From: CAIVVT01 sp963757265
GTDB taxonomy: Bacteria > Acidobacteriota > Terriglobia > Bryobacterales > Bryobacteraceae
Assembly: GCA_963757265.1 (NCBI GenBank)
Contig: CAVWRA010000006.1
Span: forward strand, 310,001 to 374,000
Direction of reading: 5' to 3'
Length of the DNA stretch: 64,000 nucleotides
Under the pieces are notes generated by a model. The model made no database searches and was not told the DNA's origin. It was given only the letters and a program-made list of their open reading frames with translations. Both the position numbers and the translations under genes were made by a program. Shown here one piece after another: positions 1 to 7,848 of the stretch (the stretch's first letter is position 1; the number at the start of each line of letters is the position of its first letter).

Positions 1-2
1 TT

Positions 3-332
3 CTGGGCCGTACTGGAGAGGGCTTCTGGCAGGCCGAGTCCTATGACCATTGGGTGAGGAACGACGAGGAGTGGCGGCGCATTGCTGCCTACATCGAGGA
101 GAATCCCGTTCGAGCCGGCCTGGCCGCACGGGCGTCGGATTATCCTTGGTCGAGCGCGGGTTCAAACCGGAGAGACGTCAACCCGAATGTCAACGCGGCA
201 GACACGAATGTCTGCGCCACCCGCCTCCGCGACTCTTGTCGCTATGGCGGGCAAGCAAGGGACGCCCGCTCCCTCACGGTCGCGGCTCTGAAACGAACCC
301 GGACGTCAACACGAATGTCAACGCAGACATGA
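3..332 (+). CDS. REP-associated tyrosine transposase (RAYT), C-terminal part
   Basis: The gene enters from the left edge, so the catalytic HUH and tyrosine region is not in the window. The visible residues include GEGFWQAESYDHWVRND and, further on, YIEENPVRAGLA and YPWSSAG. These match the conserved C-terminal block of Y1/RAYT transposases (family knowledge: FWQ..YD..VRD, then ENPV.AGL, then W.WSSA). After WSSAG the frame runs on into two copies of an intergenic repeat and stops at 330-332, so the last roughly 45 residues look like readthrough into REP DNA, not conserved protein. RAYTs mobilise or maintain REP hairpins, and two such hairpins lie immediately here. Confidence 0.75.
   Translation: MGRTGEGFWQAESYDHWVRNDEEWRRIAAYIEENPVRAGLAARASDYPWSSAGSNRRDVNPNVNAADTNVCATRLRDSCRYGGQARDARSLTVAALKRTRTSTRMSTQT
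174..220 (+). repeat. REP-like repeat copy 1 with hairpin
   Basis: This unit begins GACGTCAACCCGAATGTCAA and ends with a perfect 7-bp hairpin: GCAGACA (198-204), loop CGAA, TGTCTGC (209-215), then GCCAC. It is nearly identical to the unit at 303-345. A short hairpin repeated next to a RAYT gene is the standard REP arrangement. Confidence 0.7.
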
Positions 333-345
333 ATGTCTGCGCCAC
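303..345 (+). repeat. REP-like repeat copy 2 with hairpin
   Basis: Second copy of the unit at 174-220, in the same orientation. The hairpin is GCAGACA (323-329), loop TGAA, TGTCTGC (334-340). The loop differs from copy 1 while both arms are conserved, as expected for a hairpin under selection. The stretch 346-600 holds nothing else I recognise. Confidence 0.7.
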
Positions 346-600
346 GTCCGAGAGCACCTGCGCCTGAGACTGAGCCAACCACAACACCCGACATGCGGAG
401 CCCGCTCTCGCGTCCATCCCGCCTGTGCCGCCTTTCACGCCTTCTTCCAGCGCATTCATCGGTAATCTCGCGCGGCCTCGAAGGCGGCCTGTTACCATAG
501 TGGTGTTTTTCTGGAACTTCCGGCCTCCGCCAGGCGTTTCCACAGAAGAGATCACGGATCGGCCGCGCGATCCGACAGACCCAGCAGGACTGACAAGACG

Positions 601-2553
601 ATGAGACGTTTCTATCCCATGATCGCCAGCGCGTTGTGCGCACTTCTGATGAGCCCGATGGGCTTCGCGCAGTCCGCGCCGAGCCCGGCCGCGCCCTCCG
701 GCGCGGGCCACACCAGTTCCATCAGCGACCAGCCGCAGGTGCCGCGCGCCGCGGGCGATGCTGTCACCCGTGGTTTCCGGGCGCCAACGATCCCGCCCAT
801 CAACATGCAGAACTCCAACCGGCTGGAGTCGCTGATCCGCGCTGGCAAGTTGTACCTGTCGCTGCAGGACGCCATCGCGCTGGCGCTCGAAAACAACATC
901 GATCTCGAGGTGGCGCGCTATGGGCCGCAGATCGCGCAATCGGATTTCCTGCGCGCCAAGGCCGGCGGCTTGCTGCGCGGCGTGCCGTCGAGCGTCAGCG
1001 CGGCGCCCAGTTCGGCCGCCGTGCAGGCCGGCGGGGGCACTTCCTCCAGCGGCGCCTCCACGGGCGGCGGCAGCACTTCCGCCGCTTCGACCACCGGCGG
1101 AACCGTCATCACCCAGACCGGCACTTCGATTCCCGTGCTCGATCCGCTGGTCTATTTTCAGAGCGCGCTGAGCCACGTCTCCTCGCCCCAGGCCAACACG
1201 ATCACGGCCGGCACTTCCTCGCTGGCTTACGACTCCCGGAGCTATACCGAAGCCTACCAGCAGTCGTTTCTCACCGGCACCACCGTGAGCGCCGACTACC
1301 AGCAGATCTACACCTCCACCAACAGCCCGTTCAACACTCTCAATCCCAACACCAGCGGCACGGCGGCCATCCAGATCAGCCAGAATCTGCTGCAAGGCTT
1401 CGGCCTGGCCGTCAACAACCGCAACATCCGCGTGGCCAAGAACAACATCCATTTCTCGAACCTGGTCTTTCAACAGCAGGTCAACGTCACCGTGGCCGGC
1501 GTGATCGGCCTGTATTGGGATCTGGTCAGCGACCGCGAGGATGTGCTGGTGAAACAGAAGGCCCTGGATGTTGCCAAACAGTTCTACGAGGACAATAAGA
1601 AGCAGGTCGAGATCGGGACCCTGGCGCCGATCGAAGTGGTGCGCGCCGAGGCCAATGTCGCCACGGCCGAACAGGACCTGACCAACTCCGAGACCGTGCT
1701 GCTGCAGCAGGAAACCGTCATCAAGGACTACCTCAGCCGCAACGGCGTGGCCAGCCCTTCGGTGGCGCTGGTGCGCGTGATTCCGACCGACCACCTGGTC
1801 AAGCCCGAGGGCGAATACACCGAGAAGCTCGAGAACCTGGTGGACGCGGCGCTGAAGCTGCGTCCCGAGCTCGCCCAGGCGCACGTCAATGTGCTGAACG
1901 CCAAGATCGGCCTCGCCGGCAGCCGCAATGCGCTGCTGCCCACCTTGTCGGCGTCGGGCTTTGTGGCCGACACCGGCCTGGTCGGGAGCGTGAACTCAGT
2001 GCCCTACAACGGCGCGCCGATCATTCAACAGGTGGATCCGTATTTCGTCGGCGGCCAGGGCACCTTGCTGAACCAGATCTTCCGCCGCAACTTCCCCGAC
2101 TACGGCCTGACCATCACCCTCTCGGCCACGCTGCGCAATCGCAGCGCGCAGGCCGACTACATCCACGATTCGCTCACCGCCCGCCAGACCGAGTTGGCCG
2201 AACAGCAACAGATCAAGAACATCCGCGTCAGCGTCCAGAATGCATGGATCGGCGTGATCCAGGCCCGCGCCCGCTACCAGTCGGCGCTCAAGGCGCGCAT
2301 CCTGCAGGAACAGACCCTCGACGCAGAAAACAAGAAATACGCGCTCGGGGCGTCCACCTCCTTCCTGGTCGTGCAGACGCAACGCGACCTCGCCACGGCC
2401 CAGGCCAGCGAAGTCGCCGCACTGGCCGCCTACAACCGTGCGCTGGTCAACCTGGACCTGCAAACCGGTACGGTGCTCGACAAGAACCACGTCGAGCTGG
2501 CCGAGGCCCAGACCGGCAAGTCCTCGCTGCCCATCACCAGCCCCCAGAACTGA
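601..2553 (+). CDS. TolC-family outer membrane efflux protein
   Basis: A 650-residue protein with an N-terminal signal peptide (about residues 1-24, ending GFAQS). The body has the paired alpha-helical repeats of TolC/OEP proteins: the conserved start SLQDAIALALENNIDLEVA near residue 85, NIRVAKNNIHFSNLVF at about 280, then a second repeat beginning with LRPELAQAHVNV near residue 425. Such proteins form the outer membrane channel of tripartite efflux or type I secretion systems. It is longer than E. coli TolC (about 490), partly because of a Ser/Thr/Gly/Ala-rich insert at about residues 140-180. No inner membrane pump or periplasmic adaptor gene is adjacent, so the substrate is unknown. The ATG at 601 is the only start that keeps the signal peptide. 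Confidence 0.9.
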   Translation: MRRFYPMIASALCALLMSPMGFAQSAPSPAAPSGAGHTSSISDQPQVPRAAGDAVTRGFRAPTIPPINMQNSNRLESLIRAGKLYLSLQDAIALALENNIDLEVARYGPQIAQSDFLRAKAGGLLRGVPSSVSAAPSSAAVQAGGGTSSSGASTGGGSTSAASTTGGTVITQTGTSIPVLDPLVYFQSALSHVSSPQANTITAGTSSLAYDSRSYTEAYQQSFLTGTTVSADYQQIYTSTNSPFNTLNPNTSGTAAIQISQNLLQGFGLAVNNRNIRVAKNNIHFSNLVFQQQVNVTVAGVIGLYWDLVSDREDVLVKQKALDVAKQFYEDNKKQVEIGTLAPIEVVRAEANVATAEQDLTNSETVLLQQETVIKDYLSRNGVASPSVALVRVIPTDHLVKPEGEYTEKLENLVDAALKLRPELAQAHVNVLNAKIGLAGSRNALLPTLSASGFVADTGLVGSVNSVPYNGAPIIQQVDPYFVGGQGTLLNQIFRRNFPDYGLTITLSATLRNRSAQADYIHDSLTARQTELAEQQQIKNIRVSVQNAWIGVIQARARYQSALKARILQEQTLDAENKKYALGASTSFLVVQTQRDLATAQASEVAALAAYNRALVNLDLQTGTVLDKNHVELAEAQTGKSSLPITSPQN

Positions 2554-2741
2554 GCCGCGCCGCCGCCGCGCCTGTCTCGTCACCTTACGCCGGCCTGGAT
2601 CCCTCGGGCGGGCTGTGCTTGTCTTTCTCTATCGCCTCTGCCGCGGCCCAATTTGGTACAGCCGCCGGGACGGCGGCGGCAGCGCCATCCCGGCCGGTCC
2701 CAGTTCGGGACGTATACGCTTGCCGCGAATCCGCGCGCATA

Positions 2742-2785
2742 CAGTAAGTCTCTTGTTTTCAGTCAATGTGGGTTTGGCCCAAGCC
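2742..2785 (+). repeat. Degenerate AGTAAGTC-type intergenic repeat
   Basis: The core CAGTAAGTCTCTTGTTTTCA resembles the spacer between the two hairpins at 6447-6519 (CAGTAAGTCGTTTATTCTCA). Here the flanking palindromes are lost. It probably belongs to the same family, in eroded form. Confidence 0.4.
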
Positions 2786-2820
2786 GTGCACTTCTCCAGG
2801 CTGTGATGGTTCCCAGGGCG

Positions 2821-2931
2821 GACCCGGGGATCGAGTTTCCTCATTTCGATCCCGACACCTCATGCACCCCTTCTCAACCCTGAACCAGTCCACTCCAGTA
2901 CCCCCCACTCGATTCCCCGGGTCCCTTTTTT
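2821..2931 (+). terminator. Long-stem hairpin with T tract downstream of the TolC-type gene
   Basis: GACCCGGGGATCGAGT (2821-2836) pairs with ACTCGATTCCCCGGGTC (2907-2923) with a single bulged base, enclosing a 70-nt C/T-rich loop and followed by CCTTTTTTT (2924-2932). The T tract suits an intrinsic terminator, but the loop is unusually large, so a structured small RNA is also possible. The rest of 2554-3030 shows no gene. Confidence 0.45.
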
Positions 2932-3036
2932 TGAAAGTGCGGCGGCGTGGATCGCGTCCGCTCACCCGCTCATGCTTCCCTTTTTGTCGCTGCGGATTTT
3001 TTCACCAAAAAGTCACCCCGGCGGCGGTTTTTAGGG

Positions 3037-3066
3037 TTGACGAATCCGTTTTCCGCGCGATAAGGT
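3037..3066 (+). promoter_or_regulatory. Candidate sigma-70 promoter for the M-box leader
   Basis: A -35-like TTGACG (3037-3042) lies 18 bp ahead of a -10-like TAAGGT (3061-3066). Transcription would begin near 3073, about 45 nt before the riboswitch. The -10 is a weak match. Confidence 0.4.
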
Positions 3067-3116
3067 ATAGATGGGTGACGAAGATCTTGCAAAAGGTCGA
3101 GTTGCCTTGAGTTGTA

Positions 3117-3284
3117 TGGATCCTCGGTAGGCGAGGCGTCCGCGTGGCACACAGGCCATTGCCCTAAAGCGTCGAAAGATGTTCAAGGGTAGACCAGGGA
3201 TTCCCGGGTTAAGGGTCTTCCTAATGTGGCTGAGGTCTTGGGGTCTCTAACGGCGCGCGGTGCTGAAGCTTGGACCAGTGGGGG
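3117..3284 (+). ncRNA. M-box (ykoK) magnesium riboswitch
   Basis: The order of conserved M-box segments is present: GGTAGGCGAGGCGTCC near 3125, CACACAGGCCATTGCCCTAA (3149-3168), GCGTCGAAAGATGTTCAAGG (3169-3188), TTAAGGGTCTTCCTAATGTG (3209-3228) leading into GCTGAGG, and the closing TGCTGAAGCTTGGACC (3261-3276). These match the B. subtilis ykoK blocks (TTAGGTGAGGCTCC, CCCAAAAATGTC, AAGACG, AAGGTGATT, AATGCAGCTGG, GTGCTAAAGCTC), compared from memory. The expected second helix can form between CCGCG (3140-3144) and CGCGG (3256-3260). Known role: at high Mg2+ the folded aptamer exposes a downstream terminator. One lies at 3316, and the next gene is an Nramp-related transporter. Confidence 0.8.
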
Positions 3285-3315
3285 AATCCGGCGTCAGTAG
3301 TATTTTTATGCTTCT

Positions 3316-3350
3316 GGCCATTTCTCCGCTCCGGGGGAAATGGTCTTTTT
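3316..3350 (+). terminator. Intrinsic terminator forming the M-box expression platform
   Basis: GGCCATTTCTCC (3316-3327) pairs with GGGGAAATGGTC (3334-3345), a 12-bp stem with one G-U pair, followed at once by TTTTT. It starts about 30 nt after the aptamer and lies 325 nt before the transporter start codon, so it can attenuate transcription of that gene. Nothing else recognisable was seen in 3351-3660, which is GC-rich and able to fold. Confidence 0.75.
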
Positions 3351-3674
3351 CATTTCCCTCCTGAGCCTCACTCGCCTGCGGAAAGGCGGTATGGTACTCG
3401 ACGACCAGCCTCCCAGTAGCACTGGCAGCTGGCGGTCGCCGCGGTGCTGACCCGGTGGGCGAGTCGCTCGCTCCGCCGCTTCGGTGGCCGTGGCGCCCGC
3501 AGTAAACGGGTGGCGCGGGCCGAAGGCTCATAAACCTTCCTCGCCAACATCTCCTGCCAAACGGAAACCCGCCGGACTCCCGGCCCAGCCGCTGCTCTCT
3601 GAAAGAGGAGCATACCGGTTCGATTTGCGTCCGTTGTGTGACCTCGGACCGCGCCGGAGAAAGGAGGTGTCCCG

Positions 3675-5016
3675 ATGACGAACAAGTTGATTCCATTGGC
3701 CGTGGACGAAGTGGAAGTCGAGACTCCCTCGGTCCGCGGCACGGTCGTTCGAAGCAAGTGGCAGCACAATCTGCTCACCTATCCTGGTGGTTTTCGGCCC
3801 GGGCCTGATCGTGATGGTGGCCGACAACGATGCCGGCGCGGTTTCCACCTATACCCAGGCCGGCGCGCAATACGGCAATCATCTGTTGTGGACTGCTCCT
3901 GCTTCTGCTGCCGGTCACGTATTTCATTCAGGAGATGGTGGTCCGCCTGGGCATCGCCACCGGCAAGGGCCACGCCGCGATGATCTACCAGCGTTTCGGC
4001 CACTGGTGGGGCCTGTTCTCGCTGGTCGACCTGGAACTGGTCAATTTCCTCACGCTGGTCACCGAGTTCGCCGCGATCGACCTGGCGCTGAACAAAATGG
4101 GCGTCGACCCGGTCTTCGGCGTACCGCTTTCGGCCGCGGCGCTGATCCTGATCGCCGTCACGGGCAGCTACCGGCGCTGGGAGCGGACCGTGGTCTTCCT
4201 GTGCCTGCTCGATCTGGCCTGGTTTGTATATCGCCTTCATGATGCGGCCGGATATGGGCGCGGTGGCCCGCAACTCGATCCTCCCGTCGATGCCGGCGGG
4301 CGGCATCACCGCCGACCTGATCTTCCTGGTGATCGCAGTGGTCGGCACTACCGTCGCACCGTGGCAGCTCTTCTTCCAGCAGAGTTGCATCGCCGATAAG
4401 AAGCCTGCGCTTCGCCGACCTCGGCATGGGCGCGCCTGGACACCTTCCTGGGCGCCTGCGTCACGATCACCGCCGCCGCTTGCATGATGATCGCCGGCAA
4501 CGCCTCGCGCGTGCACGGCTTCCATTTCACCGATCCGGCGCAGATGGCCGTCGATATCGGCACCTTCGCCGGTCCGCTGGTTGAAGAACCTCATTCTGCT
4601 GATGATGATCAACGCCGCGGTGCTGGGCACCACGGCCATTTCGCTCTCCAGCGCCTGGGCCTACGGCGAGGTGCGGGGCTGGCCGCACAGCCTGCAGCTT
4701 GCCGTTCTCCAAGGCCAAGGGATTCTACTTCGTTTACTCGCTGTGCGTGGCCGCGGCGGCCGGCCTGGTGCTGATTCCGCGCGCCCCGCTGCAGCTGATC
4801 ATTCTGGGCGTGCAGGTCCTGGCGGGAGTGATTCTGCCTTCGGCGATCATCTTCCTGCAACTGTTGTTGAACGACAGGGAGCTGCTGGGCGACTACGCCA
4901 ACAAGCCCTGGAACAACTACGTGAACTGGACCATCATTATCGTCCTGTTCGCGCTTTCGCTGATCCTGGCGGCGCAGGTCGCCGCGCCGAACCTGTTCCC
5001 GTCCGTTTCTTCTTAA
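3675..5016 (+). pseudogene. Nramp-related metal (probably Mg2+) transporter, split by seven +1 shifts
   Basis: ATG 3675 follows AAAGGAGG and begins MTNKLIPLAVDEVEVETPS. The reading then moves +1 seven times, near 3781, 3893, 4222, 4403, 4429, 4581 and 4703. Joined, the pieces give a continuous Nramp-fold protein of about 445 residues. Helix 1 reads VMVADNDAGAVSTYTQAG, then come FIQEMVVRLGIATGKGHAAM and a helix-6 segment VVGTTVAPWQLFFQQS. Classical Mn/Fe Nramps have DPGN in helix 1 and MPH in helix 6. Here the Met is Ala and the His is Trp, the kind of change known from Nramp-related Mg transporters, and this agrees with the M-box upstream. Apart from the shifts the sequence is well preserved, so base-insertion errors in the assembly are as likely as true loss of function. 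Confidence 0.75.
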
Positions 5017-5030
5017 GGGAGGGCAAGACC

Positions 5031-5276
5031 ATGGCAACCATGCTGCTGAACAAAGTGGAGCTCCAGGAGCTGCGGGACGACAATCGCTGGGTGGTGATTC
5101 ATCCGCTCGATGACGCCCCCGAGACGAAGGTCAACACCGCGGCTCTGGGTCCGATGAAAATGACGCTCAGCGTCAAGCTGTCTCTCATGAGCCTGCGGGC
5201 GTATCTGATCGTGATGCTCCTGCTGGTGTTCTACCGGGTGTTTTGCCAGGCCGGTTTCTTCGGCCTGCATGTGTAA
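5031..5276 (+). CDS. Small single-pass membrane protein downstream of the transporter
   Basis: An 81-residue protein beginning MATMLLNKVELQELRDDNRW. The first 60 residues are polar; a hydrophobic segment LRAYLIVMLLLVFYRVF is followed by CQAGFFGLHV at the C-terminus, which suggests a tail-anchored or single-pass inner membrane protein. The start is set by AAGGGAGGGC seven bases before ATG. It begins 14 bp after the transporter stop, so it is probably cotranscribed and under the same M-box. I do not recognise the family. A small accessory or regulatory subunit of the transporter is an inference from position and topology only. Confidence 0.6.
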   Translation: MATMLLNKVELQELRDDNRWVVIHPLDDAPETKVNTAALGPMKMTLSVKLSLMSLRAYLIVMLLLVFYRVFCQAGFFGLHV

Positions 5277-5328
5277 TCACGAAAGGCACGCCATGTCTGA
5301 CGACTCATCTGGCAGTAGGCCGGCAGCG

Positions 5329-5383
5329 AGGGCGCGGAAGATTCGAGCCGGGGCTTCAGCCGCGATCGAATGCTCCGCGCCCT
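5329..5383. repeat. Strong intergenic hairpin
   Basis: AGGGCGCGGA (5329-5338) plus ATTCGA (5341-5346) pair with TCGAAT (5366-5371) plus TCCGCGCCCT (5374-5383), giving a 16-bp stem with one internal mismatch bubble around GCCGGGGCTTCAGCCGCGA. There is no T tract, so it looks more like a REP-type repeat than a terminator. The remaining bases to 5533 show nothing else. Confidence 0.45.
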
Positions 5384-5533
5384 TGCGCCCGCCTGCTCCG
5401 GCCTGACCTTTCGCCTGCGCCGCAAGTGAGCGGCAGCAGTAGTGGGTCCTCTCCCGAGGGATTCATCCCCAACCCGAAATCGTCCGCACTGCGCACCCCG
5501 GTAAGAAGATAATAGGGCACAGGGAGGCGGGTT

Positions 5534-6367
5534 TTGGGAAGGATTCTCCTTGCAGGCTCGATCGTCCTGGGTGTTGCCGCGGCACTGGTCGCGCAACAGC
5601 CGGCGGACCCCTACTCGACGGGCATCACACTGCTCAGCGGCAAAGGATGTCCGGTCTTCATTGGTGGAGTCAGTTCCGGTTCTCCGGCGGAACGCGCAGG
5701 CATCCACCCCGGTGATTTACTGGTGGCTGTGGGTGGCGTGCATGTGAGTGAGCCTGGCGGGGCCGCCCGGCGGTTGCGGTCAAGTGCTCCAACACCCGTT
5801 GCTCTGACGCTCTCGCGCGGCGGCAAGGCATTCGAGGTGGTCTCCGCATTCGAAAAGGAATCCTCGATCCTCGCGAAAAGCGGGATGAAGGCTCTCTCCG
5901 GCGCCATCGTTCCGCTCGATACCACACAGGCCGAGGTGGATCGCATGCTGGCTTTCGATGGTCAGCGATGCCTCGCCCGCGTATTTCCAACTCACTACCC
6001 AGCGAAGCCTGAGCTGTTCTACGCTGGCTTCGAGATCTTCGTCCTCCGCGATCCTCCGCAAGTGACAGTCGGCGGGATTGAGGACGGACCGGCGTCGAGG
6101 GCGGGCCTCCATTGGGGAGATGTCCTGGTGTCGGTGAATGACACGCCCGTCGCGGGGAAGACGCCAGCGGAACTCGAACAGCTGTTCTCGGCCACGCAGC
6201 CGGCCACAGTGCGCCTGCAAATCGACCGCCTCGGTTCAAGCAGGACTTTTGAAATCCATCTCGAAAAGGCGGGGGATGTGGCTCGCCGGAACGGCAAGCG
6301 ATTTGTTGCCGGTCAGATTATACCGATCTGGGCGACAGACAGAGATTTGCACTGCTTTCTGGATTGA
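5534..6367 (+). CDS. Secreted two-PDZ-domain protein
   Basis: The start is TTG at 5534, chosen because AGGGAGGCGG lies just before it and because it yields a good signal peptide (GRILLAGSIVLGVAAALVAQ). The 277-residue protein has two PDZ domains: about residues 30-105 (GVSSGSPAERAGIHPGDLLV) and 165-250 (GIEDGPASRAGLHWGDVLVS). Both show the typical SPA/GPA..AG..GD.L pattern. No protease catalytic domain is present, so this is not a DegP-type protease; PDZ pairs of this kind usually bind exposed C-termini of envelope proteins. It converges with dprA across a gap with two hairpin repeats. Confidence 0.75.
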   Translation: MGRILLAGSIVLGVAAALVAQQPADPYSTGITLLSGKGCPVFIGGVSSGSPAERAGIHPGDLLVAVGGVHVSEPGGAARRLRSSAPTPVALTLSRGGKAFEVVSAFEKESSILAKSGMKALSGAIVPLDTTQAEVDRMLAFDGQRCLARVFPTHYPAKPELFYAGFEIFVLRDPPQVTVGGIEDGPASRAGLHWGDVLVSVNDTPVAGKTPAELEQLFSATQPATVRLQIDRLGSSRTFEIHLEKAGDVARRNGKRFVAGQIIPIWATDRDLHCFLD

Positions 6368-6446
6368 GGGTCGAACCGCTCGCATGCAGCGAGCGCCGCC
6401 TCCCTCACCTTCCGTCTGCGCGGCAAATGACAGCCTGCCGGCCGCA

Positions 6447-6519
6447 CCCGCTCAGCGTGAGCGGGTTTTGGCCAGTAAGTCGTTTATTCTCAGTTAGGAA
6501 TCCGCTCAGCCTGAGCGGA
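6447..6519. repeat. Paired palindromic repeat between convergent genes
   Basis: Two near-identical palindromes, CCCGCTCA-GCG-TGAGCGGG (6447-6465) and TCCGCTCA-GCC-TGAGCGGA (6501-6519), flank the spacer CAGTAAGTCGTTTATTCTCA. The first is followed by TTTT and could terminate transcription of the PDZ gene. The pair sits in the gap between the 3' ends of the PDZ gene (plus) and dprA (minus). Confidence 0.6.
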
Positions 6520-6550
6520 CTCCGCTTCCGGATGACCGCTCGCCGCCCGC

Positions 6551-7714
6551 TCACCACACCAGGATGTAGCTCTTGCCCGGCAACTGCCGCACCAGGCCCA
6601 TCAGCTCCAGCTCGAACAGCACGGCGATGGTCTCCGACGCGCTCGCGCCATTGAGCGACTCCAGCAGTTCGTCCAGCGGCATCGGCGTGTCCGGGCGCAG
6701 TTTCTTCACCACCAGCTTGGCCAGTTCCTTGGTCGCGGCCGGCGCTTCGCCGTAGGCCAGCACGCGCTGCACCGGCTCGGCCCCGCCCTTCTTTCTGGCC
6801 GCCGCCAGTTGCACCCGCGCCTCCTCCGGCAGCTCGTCCAGAATGTCGGAGCTTTGAATCACCAGCCGCGCCCCCTGCCGGATCAACACGTTCGGCCCGT
6901 AGCTGGTGGCCGAAGTGATATTGCCCGGCACGGCGAAGACTTCCCGTCCCTGGTCCAGCGCCAGCCGCGCGGTCACCGCCGAACCGCTGTACTGCGCGCC
7001 TTCCACCACCACGACGCCCGATGACAGCCCGCTGATCAGCCGGTTCCGCACCGGGAAGTTCGGCGGATAAGCCGGCGTCCCGAACGGGTACTCGCTCAGC
7101 AGCAGCCCATCGGTGGCCATCCGCGCCGCCAGCTTGCGGTTCTCGGTCGGATAAATCACGTCCAGCCCGCAGCCGAACACCGCCACCGTCCCGCCCTGCG
7201 CCTGCAGCGCCGCCTCGTGCGCCGCCGTGTCGATGCCTCGCGCCATCCCGCTGATCACCGTGACGCCCGCCGCGCACAGCTCCCCGGCCAGCTTCTGGGC
7301 CACGGCTTTCCCGTAGGGCGAGGCCTGCCGGCTGCCGATGACGGCCACCATCACGGTCTGCAGCAGCTCGAGGCGCCCCTTGGCGAACAGTGCGGCCGGC
7401 GGATCGTAGATCTCCAGCAGCCGCGGAGGGTATAACGGATCGTCCGCCGGAATCAGCGTCGAGCCGGTCTTCTTCAGCCGTTCATGCTGCGCGGCGGCCG
7501 ATTCGAACCCCACACCGCTGGCGATATTGCGTGCCGTCGCGCTGTGCAGCCCGAAGGCCGTCAATTCGCTGGCCGAGGCCCGGAAGATCGCCTCCGGCGT
7601 GCCATAATGCTCCAGCAATTCGCGGCATTTGCGCGGCCCCAGTCCCGGCGCCAGCGCCAGCGCCAGCCAGTGCAGAATCTGCTCTTCGGTGCGAATCGCA
7701 ATCTCAGCCGTCAT
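6551..7714 (-). CDS. dprA: DNA processing protein DprA/Smf
   Basis: A 387-residue protein of usual length. The N-terminus carries the helix-hairpin-helix-like segment (ALALAPGLGPRKCRELLEHY), followed by the Rossmann-fold core with VIGSRQASPYG, SGMARGIDTAAHEAAL, SEYPFG and FPVRNRLISGLS, the characteristic DprA signature. The C-terminus has the winged-helix DML1-like domain (LDELLESLNGASASETIAVL). DprA binds incoming single-stranded DNA and loads RecA during natural transformation. No other competence genes are adjacent. The start ATG 7712-7714 gives the expected N-terminus. Confidence 0.95.
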   Translation of the reverse strand: MTAEIAIRTEEQILHWLALALAPGLGPRKCRELLEHYGTPEAIFRASASELTAFGLHSATARNIASGVGFESAAAQHERLKKTGSTLIPADDPLYPPRLLEIYDPPAALFAKGRLELLQTVMVAVIGSRQASPYGKAVAQKLAGELCAAGVTVISGMARGIDTAAHEAALQAQGGTVAVFGCGLDVIYPTENRKLAARMATDGLLLSEYPFGTPAYPPNFPVRNRLISGLSSGVVVVEGAQYSGSAVTARLALDQGREVFAVPGNITSATSYGPNVLIRQGARLVIQSSDILDELPEEARVQLAAARKKGGAEPVQRVLAYGEAPAATKELAKLVVKKLRPDTPMPLDELLESLNGASASETIAVLFELELMGLVRQLPGKSYILVW

Positions 7715-7741
7715 CCTGTTCGCTCTACTAAGAGAGGTGCC

Positions 7742-7806
7742 CGCGCGCAGGGGAATTCTCCCCGCGCGCGCGGCCTGCCTGTCCGGCGCCGGGCTTGGCG
7801 CCGGAC
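7742..7806. repeat. Two adjacent hairpins in the dprA upstream gap
   Basis: CGCGCG with GGGGA-ATTC-TCCCC and CGCGCG (7742-7770) forms one hairpin. GTCCGGCGCC-GGGCTT-GGCGCCGGAC (7781-7806) forms a second with a perfect 10-bp stem. They lie between the divergent dprA and the 7849 gene. They could be operators or REP-like hairpins; there is no T tract. Confidence 0.45.
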
Positions 7807-7848
7807 TTGGGGCACGCGCCGTTTCAATCCTGGTAGGCTCTGAACAGC

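Noticed and set aside
3675..5016. Programmed +1 frameshifting as explanation for the broken transporter
   Set aside because: The seven sites share no slippery heptamer, rare codon or stop codon as seen in prfB; artefact or recent decay is more likely, though not proven.
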